Positions 53,405-62,889 of a stretch of 64,000 nt of DNA are shown here, piece by piece (the first letter of the stretch is position 1; the number at the start of each line of letters is the position of its first letter). Under the pieces are notes generated by a model. The model was given only the letters and a program-made list of their open reading frames with translations, searched no databases and was not told where the DNA came from. Origin of the DNA: Pleionea sp. CnH1-48 (lineage in GTDB: Bacteria; Pseudomonadota; Gammaproteobacteria; Enterobacterales; Kangiellaceae); contig NZ_JAMXSB010000007.1 of the NCBI RefSeq assembly GCF_024124665.1, positions 124,001 to 188,000 on the forward strand. The letters run 5' to 3'. A program made the position numbers and the translations under genes.

Positions 53405-54553
53405 TCAAAGGTTACGCTGGCTATGCTTTACAAGCAACTCCAAGGCTTCATTTAATATGGAATCGTGATCGGCTTCACTTTGCTCAGCCATGGCCACATC
53501 AGGCAATATGCCTTTACCATGAATAGAACGACCTTTCGGAGTAAAGTAACGAGAGGTAGTCAATTTAATCGCCGCGTCATGACGAATCGGCAAAACCGAT
53601 TGCACCACACCCTTACCATAAGACTCGCTACCTGCAATGATAGCTCTTCCATGATCCTGAAGTGCCCCTGCAACAATTTCGGAAGCCGATGCTGAGTTTT
53701 TGTTAATCAAAACAACCAGTGGGATGGACTCCAGCTCATCACCAGGATTCGCGTAAAAACGTTGCTTGCTATCGGGGTCACGACCATCGGTTACAACAAT
53801 TAATCCTTGTTCCAACATCAGGTCCACTACATCCACTGCCGCCTTTAAAACGCCGCCGGGATTATCCCGTAAATCCAGTACTAAGCCTTTAAACCCAGGA
53901 CGAATAGCATTGAGACGCAACTGTCTTGATAGTTCATAGCCAGTGTCACGCTGGAAAACAGATATTCTGGCGTGCCAATAACCAGGGCGAACCTCGTCCA
54001 GGGCGACACTTTTTACTTCGAGCTTTTCTCGCACCAGCGTAAAGTCGATAGGTTTTCCGGCGCGGCTAATGCGCAAATGAATGCTTTCTCCTGCTTTACC
54101 TCGCATTTGCTCGATGGCCCGATCGGCACCAACCAGTTTGACCTTAGCATGATTCACTTCGGTGATGACATCATTCACCATAATGCCTGCGCGTTGTGCA
54201 GGAGAGTCGTTTAATGTATTAACGATCTTAACTTGCTGATTTTCGTTAACAACTTCGACACCAAGCCCGTCATAAAATCCATCAGAAGATGACTGCAAAT
54301 CCATTAATGCATTTTTATCAAGATAGTTCGAATAAGGGTCCAGTGATTGCAACATGCCACTGATAGCACCTTCGATAAGCGTTCTGTCGTCAATTTCGTC
54401 GACATAAGATTGCTTAATCTGCCAATAAGTTTCGGCAAATGCTCGAAGCTCTTTCAGCGGAATCTGCTCTTTTTCGGTTTTACCCGAGGCAAACAAAAAA
54501 CCACTATAAACACAGCCCAATAACAGTAGGGTGAGCAGGCGAGAGCGAACCAT
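53405..54553 (-). CDS. ctpA: carboxyl-terminal processing protease (S41 family, PDZ)
   Basis: A 382-residue periplasmic serine protease. A signal peptide (1-23) and an N-terminal helical part (LIEGAISGMLQSLDPYSNYL) precede a PDZ domain (about 90-165, YDGLGVEVVNENQQVKIV). The S41 catalytic core has LVLDLRDNPGGVL, the nucleophile in NSASASEIVAGAL and the general-base Lys in SESYGKGVVQ. Such proteases trim periplasmic proteins and peptidoglycan hydrolases. Its place between envC and yibQ fits envelope maintenance. All catalytic residues are present. Confidence 0.93.
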   Translation of the reverse strand: MVRSRLLTLLLLGCVYSGFLFASGKTEKEQIPLKELRAFAETYWQIKQSYVDEIDDRTLIEGAISGMLQSLDPYSNYLDKNALMDLQSSSDGFYDGLGVEVVNENQQVKIVNTLNDSPAQRAGIMVNDVITEVNHAKVKLVGADRAIEQMRGKAGESIHLRISRAGKPIDFTLVREKLEVKSVALDEVRPGYWHARISVFQRDTGYELSRQLRLNAIRPGFKGLVLDLRDNPGGVLKAAVDVVDLMLEQGLIVVTDGRDPDSKQRFYANPGDELESIPLVVLINKNSASASEIVAGALQDHGRAIIAGSESYGKGVVQSVLPIRHDAAIKLTTSRYFTPKGRSIHGKGILPDVAMAEQSEADHDSILNEALELLVKHSQRNL

Positions 54554-54647
54554 CTTTAGCGCTCCTTTATAAGTGACCTATTTAAAACTATAGTCCACAG
54601 ATCCTGACTACACCACATACTTATCCGTTACAGCGATACAGGAAATA

Positions 54648-55796
54648 TTATCGACGAACCCAACGCAGTGGATTTTTTGCCTGTCCTTGATGGCGAATTT
54701 CAAAATACAATCCAGAAACGTTGTGTCCACCGCTTTGACCGACGGTCGCGATCAACTCTCCCGCTTCTACCCAGTCTCCAACTTCCTTAAACAATGATTG
54801 ATTGTTTCCATACAAACTCATGTAGCCATCGCCATGATCGACAATGGTCATCAGCCCAAATCCTCGCAACCAGTCGGCAAAAACAACCTGGCCATGATAA
54901 ACCGCAGCCACCTCTCGACCTTCTGGCGCAGTAATTTGAATACCATTACTTTTTAAGCCCTGGCTAGATTTTTGTCCGAAGCGTGTTGTCACCTTGCCTT
55001 TCACAGGCCAGCTTAAACGACCTTTAACAGACTTAAGGCCGGATAAACTTTGTTGCTGCAATATTTCTTCTAATGCTTTGCGCATTTGATTCAATAAAGA
55101 CTCAAGCTCTACTTCGTTTTCACGCAATCTAGCTAAGCGTTTGCCTTGCGAAGAAATTGACGATGAAAGTTTTTTTACCGCAACCTGACGTTTCTTTTTT
55201 AATCCTAGTAAACGGCTTTTTTCTTCTTTTTGAGAAGCTTCCAATACGTTCAGTTCGGCCAGTCTTTTTTGAATATCTTGCTCAACAACAAGCAACTCAC
55301 TGATCGTGTTGCCAAGTTGCATAATAGTTTTTGTACGAGCTTTATTTAAGTAATCATAATAAACCAACACACGCCCTAGCTTTTCTGGCTGCTGTTGATT
55401 CAATAACAGTTTGACATATTCTTGATGGCCATTAAGGTAAGCTGCACGCAACTGACGCATCAACAAAACTTGATGCTCATCTCGTTGCTTTCTTAATCGA
55501 CGCTGTTTACTTTTTTGTTCAGTCAGCAGCTTGCGTTCTTTTTTTATCTGTCGCTGGGTAGAGCGTAGAATTTTTGCTGCTGAACTGATTTGTTGTTCAC
55601 TCTTTTTTACAGACACCACAGCGGCATCATATTGCTTGCGCTTTTTCCCTAAACGCTTTTGCACAGACTGGATCTGTTTTTTTACTTGCTCTAACTCTTC
55701 ACGTGTTTGCTTTTCTTCTGCGGCAAAAACAAAAGCAGGGCTTATCATTAAGATAAGCCCTAGCAAACTGAGTATTAGACGACGCCAATACAGCAT
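54648..55796 (-). CDS. envC: murein hydrolase activator EnvC
   Basis: A 382-residue periplasmic protein. A signal peptide (1-25) and a long coiled coil (about 28-255) precede a LytM/M23 domain (about 265-382, KGKVTTRFGQKSSQGLKSNG and VDHGDGYMSLYGNNQSLFKE). The zinc-ligand His of active M23 peptidases is missing (NGIQI where HxGID is usual). This is expected of EnvC, which does not cut but activates amidases AmiA/AmiB at the division site through FtsEX. It starts 13 bases after the gpmI stop and is co-transcribed. Confidence 0.95.
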   Translation of the reverse strand: MLYWRRLILSLLGLILMISPAFVFAAEEKQTREELEQVKKQIQSVQKRLGKKRKQYDAAVVSVKKSEQQISSAAKILRSTQRQIKKERKLLTEQKSKQRRLRKQRDEHQVLLMRQLRAAYLNGHQEYVKLLLNQQQPEKLGRVLVYYDYLNKARTKTIMQLGNTISELLVVEQDIQKRLAELNVLEASQKEEKSRLLGLKKKRQVAVKKLSSSISSQGKRLARLRENEVELESLLNQMRKALEEILQQQSLSGLKSVKGRLSWPVKGKVTTRFGQKSSQGLKSNGIQITAPEGREVAAVYHGQVVFADWLRGFGLMTIVDHGDGYMSLYGNNQSLFKEVGDWVEAGELIATVGQSGGHNVSGLYFEIRHQGQAKNPLRWVRR

Positions 55797-55809
55797 AAAT
55801 AACTTAAAG

Positions 55810-57345
55810 CTATTGCACAGACATAATGGGACGTCCGGTCATTTCTGCCGGAATTTCAAGTCCCATTAAGGAAAGAAGCGTTGGTGCAACATCAGCTAAC
55901 ACACCATCGTCCACTAACACTTCAGCATCCCGTCCAACAAAAACAAAAGGTACCGGATTGGAGCTGTGTGCCGTATGCGCCTGACCCGTTGATGGATCTG
56001 CCATTTTTTCGGCATTACCATGATCAGCCGTGATCAATGCTTCGCCACCAGCTTCTTGCAACGCCGAAACGATTTGTCCTAAACACTGATCAATCGCTTC
56101 AATGGCCTTAACCGTTGCATCAAAGTTACCCGTATGTCCGACCATATCGGGGTTAGCAAAATTTCCAATGATCACATCAAAAGATTGAGCCTTAATAGCT
56201 TCAACTAATTTCTCCGCCATTAAAGGGGCGTTCATTTCGGGTTGCAGATCATAAGTTGCCACTTGCGGCGAAGGAATCAGCTCTCTCTCTTCGCCAACAA
56301 AAGGTTGCTCTACTCCGCCGTTAAAGAAAAAGGTGACGTGGGCATATTTTTCTGTCTCAGCAATACGGAGTTGTTTTTTCCCCAGAGACTGCAAGTATTC
56401 GCCCAATACATTTTTATGCTTAAGAGGAGGAAACGCTGCTGGAGCAGGAATATCGGCAGCGTACTGAGTGAGCATCACAAACCCGCTAAGCTCAGGCGTT
56501 GCTTCGCGCGCAAAACCTGAAAAGTCAGACTCAACAAAGGAACGACTCAACTGGCGTGCACGATCCGCTCGGTAATTCATAAAAATAACCGCATCGCCTG
56601 ACTCAATCGCTGGATGCTCACCGATAATGGTAGTCTTAACAAACTCGTCATTTTCATCCCGCTGATAGGCGGCTTCTAACGCGGTTAAAGTGTCATCATA
56701 TTGATATTCGGCCTTACGCAGGGTCAACATATCGTAAGCAGCTTGAACACGTTCCCAGCGTTGATCTCTATCCATCGCATAGTAACGTCCAACCATAGAA
56801 ATGATACCAGGAACGCCTAACTCTTCTGCTTTGTCCTGAAAACGAATCAAAGACGCTTTAGCACTTCGAGGAGGCATGTCTCGCCCATCGAGAAAAGCAT
56901 GAACATAAACTTTTTTGGTGCCACGTTTTGCAGCCAATTCCATCATCGATAGAATATGTTCTTCGTGACTGTGCACACCGCCGGGAGACAACAACCCCAT
57001 GATATGCACAGCCTTATCACTGCCTACCGCTTTATCAACAGCCCCTAAAATAGTTTCATTATCAAAAAAGTCGCCGTCTTCAATAGACTTGGTAATGCGT
57101 GTGTAGTCCTGATAAACCACTCGGCCTGCACCAAGGTTAAGGTGACCGACTTCAGAGTTGCCCATTTGTCCGTGAGGCAGTCCAACATCCAACCCAGAAC
57201 CAGAAATTAATGTCTTAGGATAACTTGACCAAATTTTATCCCAATTAGGTGTATTCGCTGCCATAATCGCATTATGCGCCTCAGACTCACTGTAGCCCCA
57301 GCCATCCAATACCAGCAATACCATCGGTTTTGGTTGAAAACTCAT
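55810..57345 (-). CDS. gpmI: 2,3-bisphosphoglycerate-independent phosphoglycerate mutase
   Basis: A 511-residue manganese-dependent glycolytic enzyme. [19 protein letters not shown] is the N-terminal metal site, and the nucleophile Ser is in [20 protein letters not shown]. Further ligands are in [20 protein letters not shown] and [12 protein letters not shown]. It is complete and of family length. It heads the gpmI-envC-ctpA-yibQ operon, the same order as E. coli gpmI-envC-yibQ with ctpA added. TATAAT read on the minus strand at 57389-57394 is a candidate -10. Confidence 0.97.
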   Translation of the reverse strand: MSFQPKPMVLLVLDGWGYSESEAHNAIMAANTPNWDKIWSSYPKTLISGSGLDVGLPHGQMGNSEVGHLNLGAGRVVYQDYTRITKSIEDGDFFDNETILGAVDKAVGSDKAVHIMGLLSPGGVHSHEEHILSMMELAAKRGTKKVYVHAFLDGRDMPPRSAKASLIRFQDKAEELGVPGIISMVGRYYAMDRDQRWERVQAAYDMLTLRKAEYQYDDTLTALEAAYQRDENDEFVKTTIIGEHPAIESGDAVIFMNYRADRARQLSRSFVESDFSGFAREATPELSGFVMLTQYAADIPAPAAFPPLKHKNVLGEYLQSLGKKQLRIAETEKYAHVTFFFNGGVEQPFVGEERELIPSPQVATYDLQPEMNAPLMAEKLVEAIKAQSFDVIIGNFANPDMVGHTGNFDATVKAIEAIDQCLGQIVSALQEAGGEALITADHGNAEKMADPSTGQAHTAHSSNPVPFVFVGRDAEVLVDDGVLADVAPTLLSLMGLEIPAEMTGRPIMSVQ

Positions 57346-57826
57346 TGAACTCCCACTTCTCTGTTGTCAAAATTACATCTGGTTGCCGATTATACATGAG
57401 AATAAGAAGAAATTGAGGGTTGCAAATGATTAAACCCTAACTTCCTCTACTTTACGATAAGCGGCAATGGTATATACCCAAAGTATTTCAAGGTGCAGGT
57501 AGGCGGCCAGCAAGCGAATCCCCTGAGCTTAGACACACTCAGTGATTGGTGTGAGTGCGCGCAGCGCTGCAACTTGAACATCAGCGCTGCACCTTGAAAG
57601 GCGACGGGCATAAAACGCCATGCACCAGCCCAATCCGAGACGTGTTACACTGAACTGATAGTGGTGAATATAACAACAAAATGCTGAATTTTCTTAATGC
57701 TCAAGCCCATTTTCGTTTACCAAAAAGGCAGCCAGCCTCTGGTAACGATGCGACTAATCAACTTGCTTACCGAATAGCTTTGTTCGTCACGGCTCGGTGC
57801 TTCGCCTTGTTAAAAGTTAGTGCTCA
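57346..57826. other. 481-bp divergent region containing repeat copy E
   Basis: It lies between gpmI (-) and the Ser/Thr kinase gene (+). Copy E fills 140 bp. AGGGTT..AACCCT near 57416-57438 is a small stem. The final 200 bp upstream of the kinase gene carry no supported gene, and I cannot place its promoter. Confidence 0.45.
57473..57612. repeat. TATACCC palindromic element, copy E (140 bp)
   Basis: The left end TATACCCAAAGTATTTCAAG is intact; the right end is GACGGGCATA. The arm GCGCTGCA(A/C)CTTGAA occurs twice in tandem (about 57563-57577 and 57585-57599), which explains the extra length over copies B and D. Confidence 0.88.
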
Positions 57827-60028
57827 ATGACCTCGACCCCATCTTCCAAGTTATCTCTATGGAGTAGTGGCTGGCTGATATTACTTATCAGTGGGTTTGC
57901 CCTGCTCACCTTCGCGCGCTTCACTCCTTGGTTACAGCCCTTACTCACAGACTGGAAAAACCTGACCTATAACCTTGTTAATTGGCCAACAACCATTCGC
58001 GCACCAATTACTTTAGTGACACTGGACGCATCACAGCTCAGCACAACGACAGAACAAGAGCTTGCCAATGTCCTCAAGCAACATCGACCTCATACGATAG
58101 TGTGGCCAAATAAGCACTACCACACTCTATTAGAAGAAACTCCATCATGGCCTCTTAAGCAATTTAATTTGACGGCACAGCCATCAGTAGAGCTGGAGGT
58201 AGACCCAACCTACAAGACTCATTGGTATCAAGAACTAACTTATCAATTGCCAGCCCCTACAACACAAAACGATGTGCAAAATCTTGAACTAATTCATCAT
58301 AGTTCATCAAAACCTTTAGCAAGCCTCGAACTATTAGTCTGGGCTCAGCTCAAACAGCATTCAAACCTGCGCACTAATGACAATGCATCGACATTATTTC
58401 TAGACACTGGATATTTAGCTTTAAACGCTAATGGCAGCGTCTGGTTACCGGAGACACCCGTAGAGATAAAGCAGCAGTCTTTAGCGGACTACTTGCTTAA
58501 TCCAACTAAACACAATGTTATTTTATTTGCTACAGCTCCTGCACAAGCAACCGATTTTGTGAGTAACATCACTCGCCTTTATCATCAACAACAGGTCACA
58601 GAATCTAACTATACCTGGGTAATACTGGCTTTGGGTTTAATAGTTGCATTATTGCTTTTTAATATGACCATCAGCAAAAAGCTCTGGGTTGCTTTAGGGT
58701 TTCTCATCACTCTCCTGGTCGCTCTCGGTGGGTGGCAATGGTTTGAGTTAGTACATTATAAACAATGGCTACCATTACCAGAATTACTGATAGCTTATTT
58801 GGGCGCTTTCTTTTTTGCCTTGATGGAAAAACGGCACCAGCGACCTTTCTTTTTACAAAAACAAGAACTTCAGGTTCTGCTCTTAGAAACTGCAGAAATG
58901 AAACTGCACTCCGGCCAGCTGGAACAAAGTTGGGAGCTACTTACTCGACTTCCCGACTCTGAAGCTAAACGTTCAAAAAGCTATGACTTAGCCCAACAAT
59001 GTGAACGTAAGAGAGATTTTCATCAAGCGTTACTGATCTATCAAGATATCGAGAAATCACAAAAGAATTACAAAGATTGTCAGCAAAAAATAGAAAGTAT
59101 CGAAGCTTTGCAGAAACAGGCACTTTCTATGTCGGCCTCGGCTTCGATGGATAAAACTCTGATTATGTCTAATGACGACCTGTTACCTCCTTCACTAGGT
59201 CGTTATCAAATCGAGCGAGTGCTGGGCAGTGGCGCGATGGGTGTTGTCTATGAAGGCATCGATCCTGCGATAAATCGTCAGGTAGCGATTAAAACTCTGG
59301 CCCTGAGTAATGAATTCAGTGGTGATGCCGAAGCCGAAGCAAGAGCGCGTTTTTTTAGAGAAGCAGAGACTGCTGGCAAACTCAAACACCCTAACATCGT
59401 TACCATTTATGATGTAGGTGAAGATCATGAGCTGTCTTATATTGCGATGGATTTTCTGACCGGGGCTCCACTGGATCAATACATTCAGTTCAATCGATTA
59501 CTTCCGATCCCGTTAATTTATCAATTAATGATTCAAATTACCTCGGCTTTAGCTTATGCTCACCAAGAAGGCGTTGTTCATCGAGATATTAAACCCGCTA
59601 ATATTGTTTATGATGATGAACAGCAAAAAGTCATAGTGACGGATTTTGGCATTGCCTGTCTTACTGATAACAGCAAAACCAAAACCGGAGCAATACTAGG
59701 TAGTCCTTATTACATGTCACCAGAGCAGGTGCGTGGAGAGAAAGTTGATGGCCGCAGCGATCAATTTAGCCTGGCCATTACTTTCTATCAGCTTTTAACG
59801 GGTGAGTTACCTTTTAACGGAGAATCGATTGCTACGGTAGCATTGCAGATCAGCAGTAAAAAACATGAACCGATAAGAAAACTCAGACCAGAATTACCAG
59901 CCAGCGCCAGTCGAATTATCAACAAGGCTCTGCAAAAAGACAAAACAAAACGTTATCAATCAATGGAAGAAATGCGCCAAACACTGATCAGCGCATTGAA
60001 ACGAGACTTTAAAATGGATGCGACCTAA
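57827..60028 (+). CDS. transmembrane Ser/Thr protein kinase with CHASE2-like sensor region
   Basis: A 733-residue kinase. One membrane segment (about 14-34) is followed by a periplasmic CHASE2-like region (about 40-250, ITLVTLDASQLS), then three membrane segments (about 263-335). A helical linker follows (about 345-440) and the kinase domain fills 460-728. Kinase motifs are complete: GSGAMGVVYEG, K489, H585-R-D587 in HRDIKPAN, D606-F-G, and SPYYMSPEQ. The ribosome binding site is weak. PP2C and FHA genes follow, making a phospho-signalling set. Substrates are unknown. Confidence 0.92.
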   Translation: MTSTPSSKLSLWSSGWLILLISGFALLTFARFTPWLQPLLTDWKNLTYNLVNWPTTIRAPITLVTLDASQLSTTTEQELANVLKQHRPHTIVWPNKHYHTLLEETPSWPLKQFNLTAQPSVELEVDPTYKTHWYQELTYQLPAPTTQNDVQNLELIHHSSSKPLASLELLVWAQLKQHSNLRTNDNASTLFLDTGYLALNANGSVWLPETPVEIKQQSLADYLLNPTKHNVILFATAPAQATDFVSNITRLYHQQQVTESNYTWVILALGLIVALLLFNMTISKKLWVALGFLITLLVALGGWQWFELVHYKQWLPLPELLIAYLGAFFFALMEKRHQRPFFLQKQELQVLLLETAEMKLHSGQLEQSWELLTRLPDSEAKRSKSYDLAQQCERKRDFHQALLIYQDIEKSQKNYKDCQQKIESIEALQKQALSMSASASMDKTLIMSNDDLLPPSLGRYQIERVLGSGAMGVVYEGIDPAINRQVAIKTLALSNEFSGDAEAEARARFFREAETAGKLKHPNIVTIYDVGEDHELSYIAMDFLTGAPLDQYIQFNRLLPIPLIYQLMIQITSALAYAHQEGVVHRDIKPANIVYDDEQQKVIVTDFGIACLTDNSKTKTGAILGSPYYMSPEQVRGEKVDGRSDQFSLAITFYQLLTGELPFNGESIATVALQISSKKHEPIRKLRPELPASASRIINKALQKDKTKRYQSMEEMRQTLISALKRDFKMDAT

Positions 60029-60030
60029 TA

Positions 60031-60804
60031 ATGAGCTATCAATGGACTATTGCAGGTGTTTCGGATACAGGAAAAAAAAGAAAAAATAACGAAGATTCGA
60101 TTGGTTGGATAACATCACAAGATGATCAATATTTATGTGCTGTCGTCGCCGACGGAATGGGAGGCCATGCCGCTGGCGAAGTCGCAAGTTCCATTGCTCG
60201 AACTTTGTTCATAGATTTTTTTGACACCTTTTTGCAACACACTTTAAAAGAAACAGAAGACGAAGATTTTATTGGTAATGCACTACTAGAGTGCATTGAA
60301 CGAATACACCAATCGATTCTCGAAAGAGGTGCTCGTAATCCGGCAGAGCAAGGCATGGGTACTACTCTGACCGGAATTATTGCTCGCCAACAAACGCTTT
60401 GGGTCATCAATATCGGAGATTCTCGCTGCTACACCATCAATAACAAAAATATTCAGCAACTCACAAAAGATCACAGCGTTTTACAAGAGTGGCTAGATAA
60501 ACAGCAAAGCGAAGAAGGCCTTGATGCGCGATACCGAAACGTTCTAACACAAGCATTAGGAGCCAAGAAAACCATTAAGCCTGACTTGATAAAGCTAGAA
60601 CTACAACCCAATACCACACTGCTTTTATGCAGCGATGGATTAACCGCCTGTCTTGATGATGTGCAAATAGAAAGAACCATAGGCAAAGCCAACGAGCTGA
60701 GTGAACAAACCCAACTGTTGTTGGATGAAAGCCTCGCTGCCGGCGCCCCAGACAACGTCTCTTTGATTCTTGCAGAGTGGGTAGATAGCTCTACCGAAAG
60801 TTGA
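60031..60804 (+). CDS. PP2C-type Ser/Thr protein phosphatase
   Basis: A 257-residue single-domain phosphatase. Metal-site motifs are RKNNEDSIG, VVADGMGGHAAGEVASSIA, GMGTTLTGIIA, VINIGDSRCY, LLCSDGLTACL and APDNVSLIL, all present. It should reverse the phosphorylation made by the kinase encoded just upstream. The kinase stop TAA lies two bases before its ATG, so they are tightly coupled. Confidence 0.94.
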   Translation: MSYQWTIAGVSDTGKKRKNNEDSIGWITSQDDQYLCAVVADGMGGHAAGEVASSIARTLFIDFFDTFLQHTLKETEDEDFIGNALLECIERIHQSILERGARNPAEQGMGTTLTGIIARQQTLWVINIGDSRCYTINNKNIQQLTKDHSVLQEWLDKQQSEEGLDARYRNVLTQALGAKKTIKPDLIKLELQPNTTLLLCSDGLTACLDDVQIERTIGKANELSEQTQLLLDESLAAGAPDNVSLILAEWVDSSTES

Positions 60805-61020
60805 CGTGCCAAAACGTTAAAAATGACATTCTTTTAAACAGTTCACATACCTAAGCAGCTAATTGCAGATACTATAGTCACAGAAAAAAGGTGACAGGCT
60901 GCTGCCTTGACATCAAATGCCGTCCCACAAATAATGCCAACCATCCCATATTGGGAAGAATTGAAATAACTGCACAGGCTCAATCAACGGGCTTTGCATC
61001 GAGTAATACTGGAGAAGACT

Positions 61021-61371
61021 ATGGCCTATCTGGCTCTTGTGGTAGATGATGTAGTGGTAAATAAGTTTGAGCTGAACGACGATGCAACGACTATCGGCCG
61101 TTCGCCGGACAATATGATCCAGATCGAAGAACAAACCGTTAGCTCATCTCATGCCATCGTCCATAAAACTAATGATCCTTACATGGAAAATGCAATACGA
61201 TTTGTGCTCGAAGATCTCAAAAGCACCAATGCGACCAAAGTAAATGGCAATAAAATTTCGTTGCAGCAGCTGTTCCACAACGATTTGATTGAAGTTGGCT
61301 ACAATCAGTTTCGTTTTGTAGATGAGACTCAACGAAACCTTGAAAGAACAGCTGTAATACTACAAGACTAG
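61021..61371 (+). CDS. FHA-domain protein
   Basis: A 116-residue protein made almost only of an FHA domain, which binds phosphothreonine peptides. Motifs are TTIGRSPDNMIQI, TVSSSHAIVHK, DLKSTNATKVNGNKIS and EVGYNQFRFV, with the binding Arg, Ser and Asn present. A short C-terminal tail (RNLERTAVILQD) holds a Thr that could be a kinase target. ATG 61021 has GGAGAAG upstream; the longer frame starts at TTG 60994. It lies 216 bp after the phosphatase gene and is the likely reader of the kinase signal. Confidence 0.92.
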   Translation: MAYLALVVDDVVVNKFELNDDATTIGRSPDNMIQIEEQTVSSSHAIVHKTNDPYMENAIRFVLEDLKSTNATKVNGNKISLQQLFHNDLIEVGYNQFRFVDETQRNLERTAVILQD

Positions 61372-61398
61372 CTTGAAACCCTATCACAAGGATTTAGA

Positions 61399-61436
61399 GA
61401 AGCCGCTAGAGTGTCTTTTTATGCTCTAGCCGCTTC
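61399..61436. terminator. stem-loop between FHA and PH-domain genes
   Basis: GAAGCCGCTAGAG pairs with CTCTAGCCGCTTC (one mismatch) around a 12-base loop that contains TTTTT. It overlaps the 3' end of the convergent PH-domain gene. Confidence 0.65.
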
Positions 61437-61939
61437 AAGATATCACGGATCTCACTGAGCAGCTCAGTCACCCCTTCTTCACCCGATGGAGCATCGTCAG
61501 CAGCGTTTAGATTTTCTATCAATATGTCTCGCTGTTTAAGAACACTGTCTCTAAATTCGTCGGTGCCAACAATACCAATCAAAGTGATTAAAGGCCCTTG
61601 CGACGATTGCCCGGCAGTTTCAACCGTAATTTGCTTTAACTTAAACATCCGCATAATGGGCCCTTCTACCAGACCAATATCCGTTATTTGATCCAGAGGG
61701 ATATTTTTCTCTACTTTAACCCAAAGGCCCTTTTTGACTTTCAGAGACTTCTCGGTCAATACGCAGCTCATGTTATCTAAATAGCGTTGAGTGAGCAGGC
61801 TGCCGATCAACAGCCACAAAATAAGAAAGGGAATCCCAAAAAGTGTAATGGCCAGAATAACACTGACACTAAACAGCCAATATATTTTCACTTTGGGGTT
61901 AAAAGTTGCTTCTTTTAATACTTTGGGCGTCTTTGACAT
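61406..61939 (-). CDS. bacterial PH-domain (bPH2/DUF304-type) membrane protein
   Basis: A 177-residue protein. Two close membrane segments (about 20-52, IYWLFSVSVILAITLFGIPF then LILWLLIGSLL) precede a bacterial PH-like domain (about 60-140). That domain has LTEKSLKVKKGLWVKVEKNI and PLDQITDIGLVEGPIMRMF, typical of this family (PF03703). The C-terminal tail (about 145-177) is acidic and helical. Function unknown. ATG 61939 is used; the frame runs to TTG 61957. Confidence 0.85.
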   Translation of the reverse strand: MSKTPKVLKEATFNPKVKIYWLFSVSVILAITLFGIPFLILWLLIGSLLTQRYLDNMSCVLTEKSLKVKKGLWVKVEKNIPLDQITDIGLVEGPIMRMFKLKQITVETAGQSSQGPLITLIGIVGTDEFRDSVLKQRDILIENLNAADDAPSGEEGVTELLSEIRDILKRLEHKKTL

Positions 61940-62044
61940 GACTTTGCCTATAACCAAATTCGAGTTTCAGTCTCCCGTTATAACATCCAATACCGATTCA
62001 TAAATAGTCATTCAGCGAAGATTAAGATTATTTAAAAAAAGAAT

Positions 62045-62089
62045 TGACATAATATGTCTCTTCGAGCTACATTATAGACATATTATGTC
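62045..62089 (+). promoter_or_regulatory. promoter with two 13-bp palindromic operators
   Basis: TTGACA (62045-62050) and TACATT (62068-62073) are 17 bp apart, a good sigma-70 promoter. GACATAATATGTC (62046-62058) overlaps the -35, and GACATATTATGTC (62077-62089) covers the predicted start. Each is a palindrome around its central base, the two are reverse complements, and their centres are 31 bp apart (three helical turns). This reads as repression by a dimeric regulator with DNA looping or side-by-side binding; the regulator is unknown. Confidence 0.8.
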
Positions 62090-62123
62090 ATTTAGCTCTC
62101 AGCGGCTAACAACAGGAGGCAAC

Positions 62124-62729
62124 ATGAGCCAGTCACCAAAAAAAGCACTGACAGGCAGCATAGAGAGGACGCTTCAAAGCGCGCTCTTTTCTCTAGAGCA
62201 ACAGCGCTTATGCCATCAAGAGCTCCATGATGCCAAAGAGTACCTGGCCCAGGCAGAAGACGCGCTGATTGAGTTAATCGTACAACAAAAAGATTGCCGT
62301 CGACGCAAAGACAAAATTACGGAGTCCATTGCGTTCTACGAAAAAAGCCACGCGCAACTGGAGTCACAGAACCCTAGTCAACTGTTGGCAGACATTGAGC
62401 AACAACTTAACCATTTGCGCAATGAGCAACATGACCTAACCACTGAACTAAGGATGTTCTCTCAATATATCAATCAGTTGGAGACTCAAATTAAAGAAAC
62501 TATGAGCCTGTTAAAACATAAGGATACGAATCTTTCATTGATGAAAGCGGCTCAAGCTGAGCAAGAAATGCGTGTTATAAGTGGGGAATACGACTTATCG
62601 GAAGAAGAGAAGGAACTCGAAAACAAACTGGTTAAGGCAGGGATCAAACGCTCACCTAATGCGCAAAGGGTATTGGAACGCATCAATCGCTCAGCTTCTC
62701 CTAGTGAGGAGCCTTTAGCTAAGGAATAG
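62124..62729 (+). CDS. coiled-coil protein of unknown function
   Basis: A 201-residue soluble protein. From about residue 12 to 150 it is almost continuous coiled coil (ERTLQSALFSLEQQRLCHQE and DIEQQLNHLRNEQHDLTTEL). The tail holds EYDLSEEEKELENKLVKAG and RSPNAQRVLERI. It is somewhat PspA-like in style but I do not assign it to that family. The ATG at 62124 has a strong AGGAGG; an upstream ATG at 62085 lies inside the operator, near the transcription start, and is unlikely. Control by the double palindrome suggests inducible expression. Confidence 0.8.
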   Translation: MSQSPKKALTGSIERTLQSALFSLEQQRLCHQELHDAKEYLAQAEDALIELIVQQKDCRRRKDKITESIAFYEKSHAQLESQNPSQLLADIEQQLNHLRNEQHDLTTELRMFSQYINQLETQIKETMSLLKHKDTNLSLMKAAQAEQEMRVISGEYDLSEEEKELENKLVKAGIKRSPNAQRVLERINRSASPSEEPLAKE

Positions 62730-62889
62730 CCTCTAAAATAAGGCAAGGATGCCAGAAGCACCTCCATCAGCAAACTCTCTGCTATTTACTCCCGAGATTC
62801 ATCGATTGTCGAACCTTCCATAAGCCGTTATTATATGCCCCCGTGCTCATGTGGCATGCTTTATCTCATGAATACTCAGGAAGCAATGA

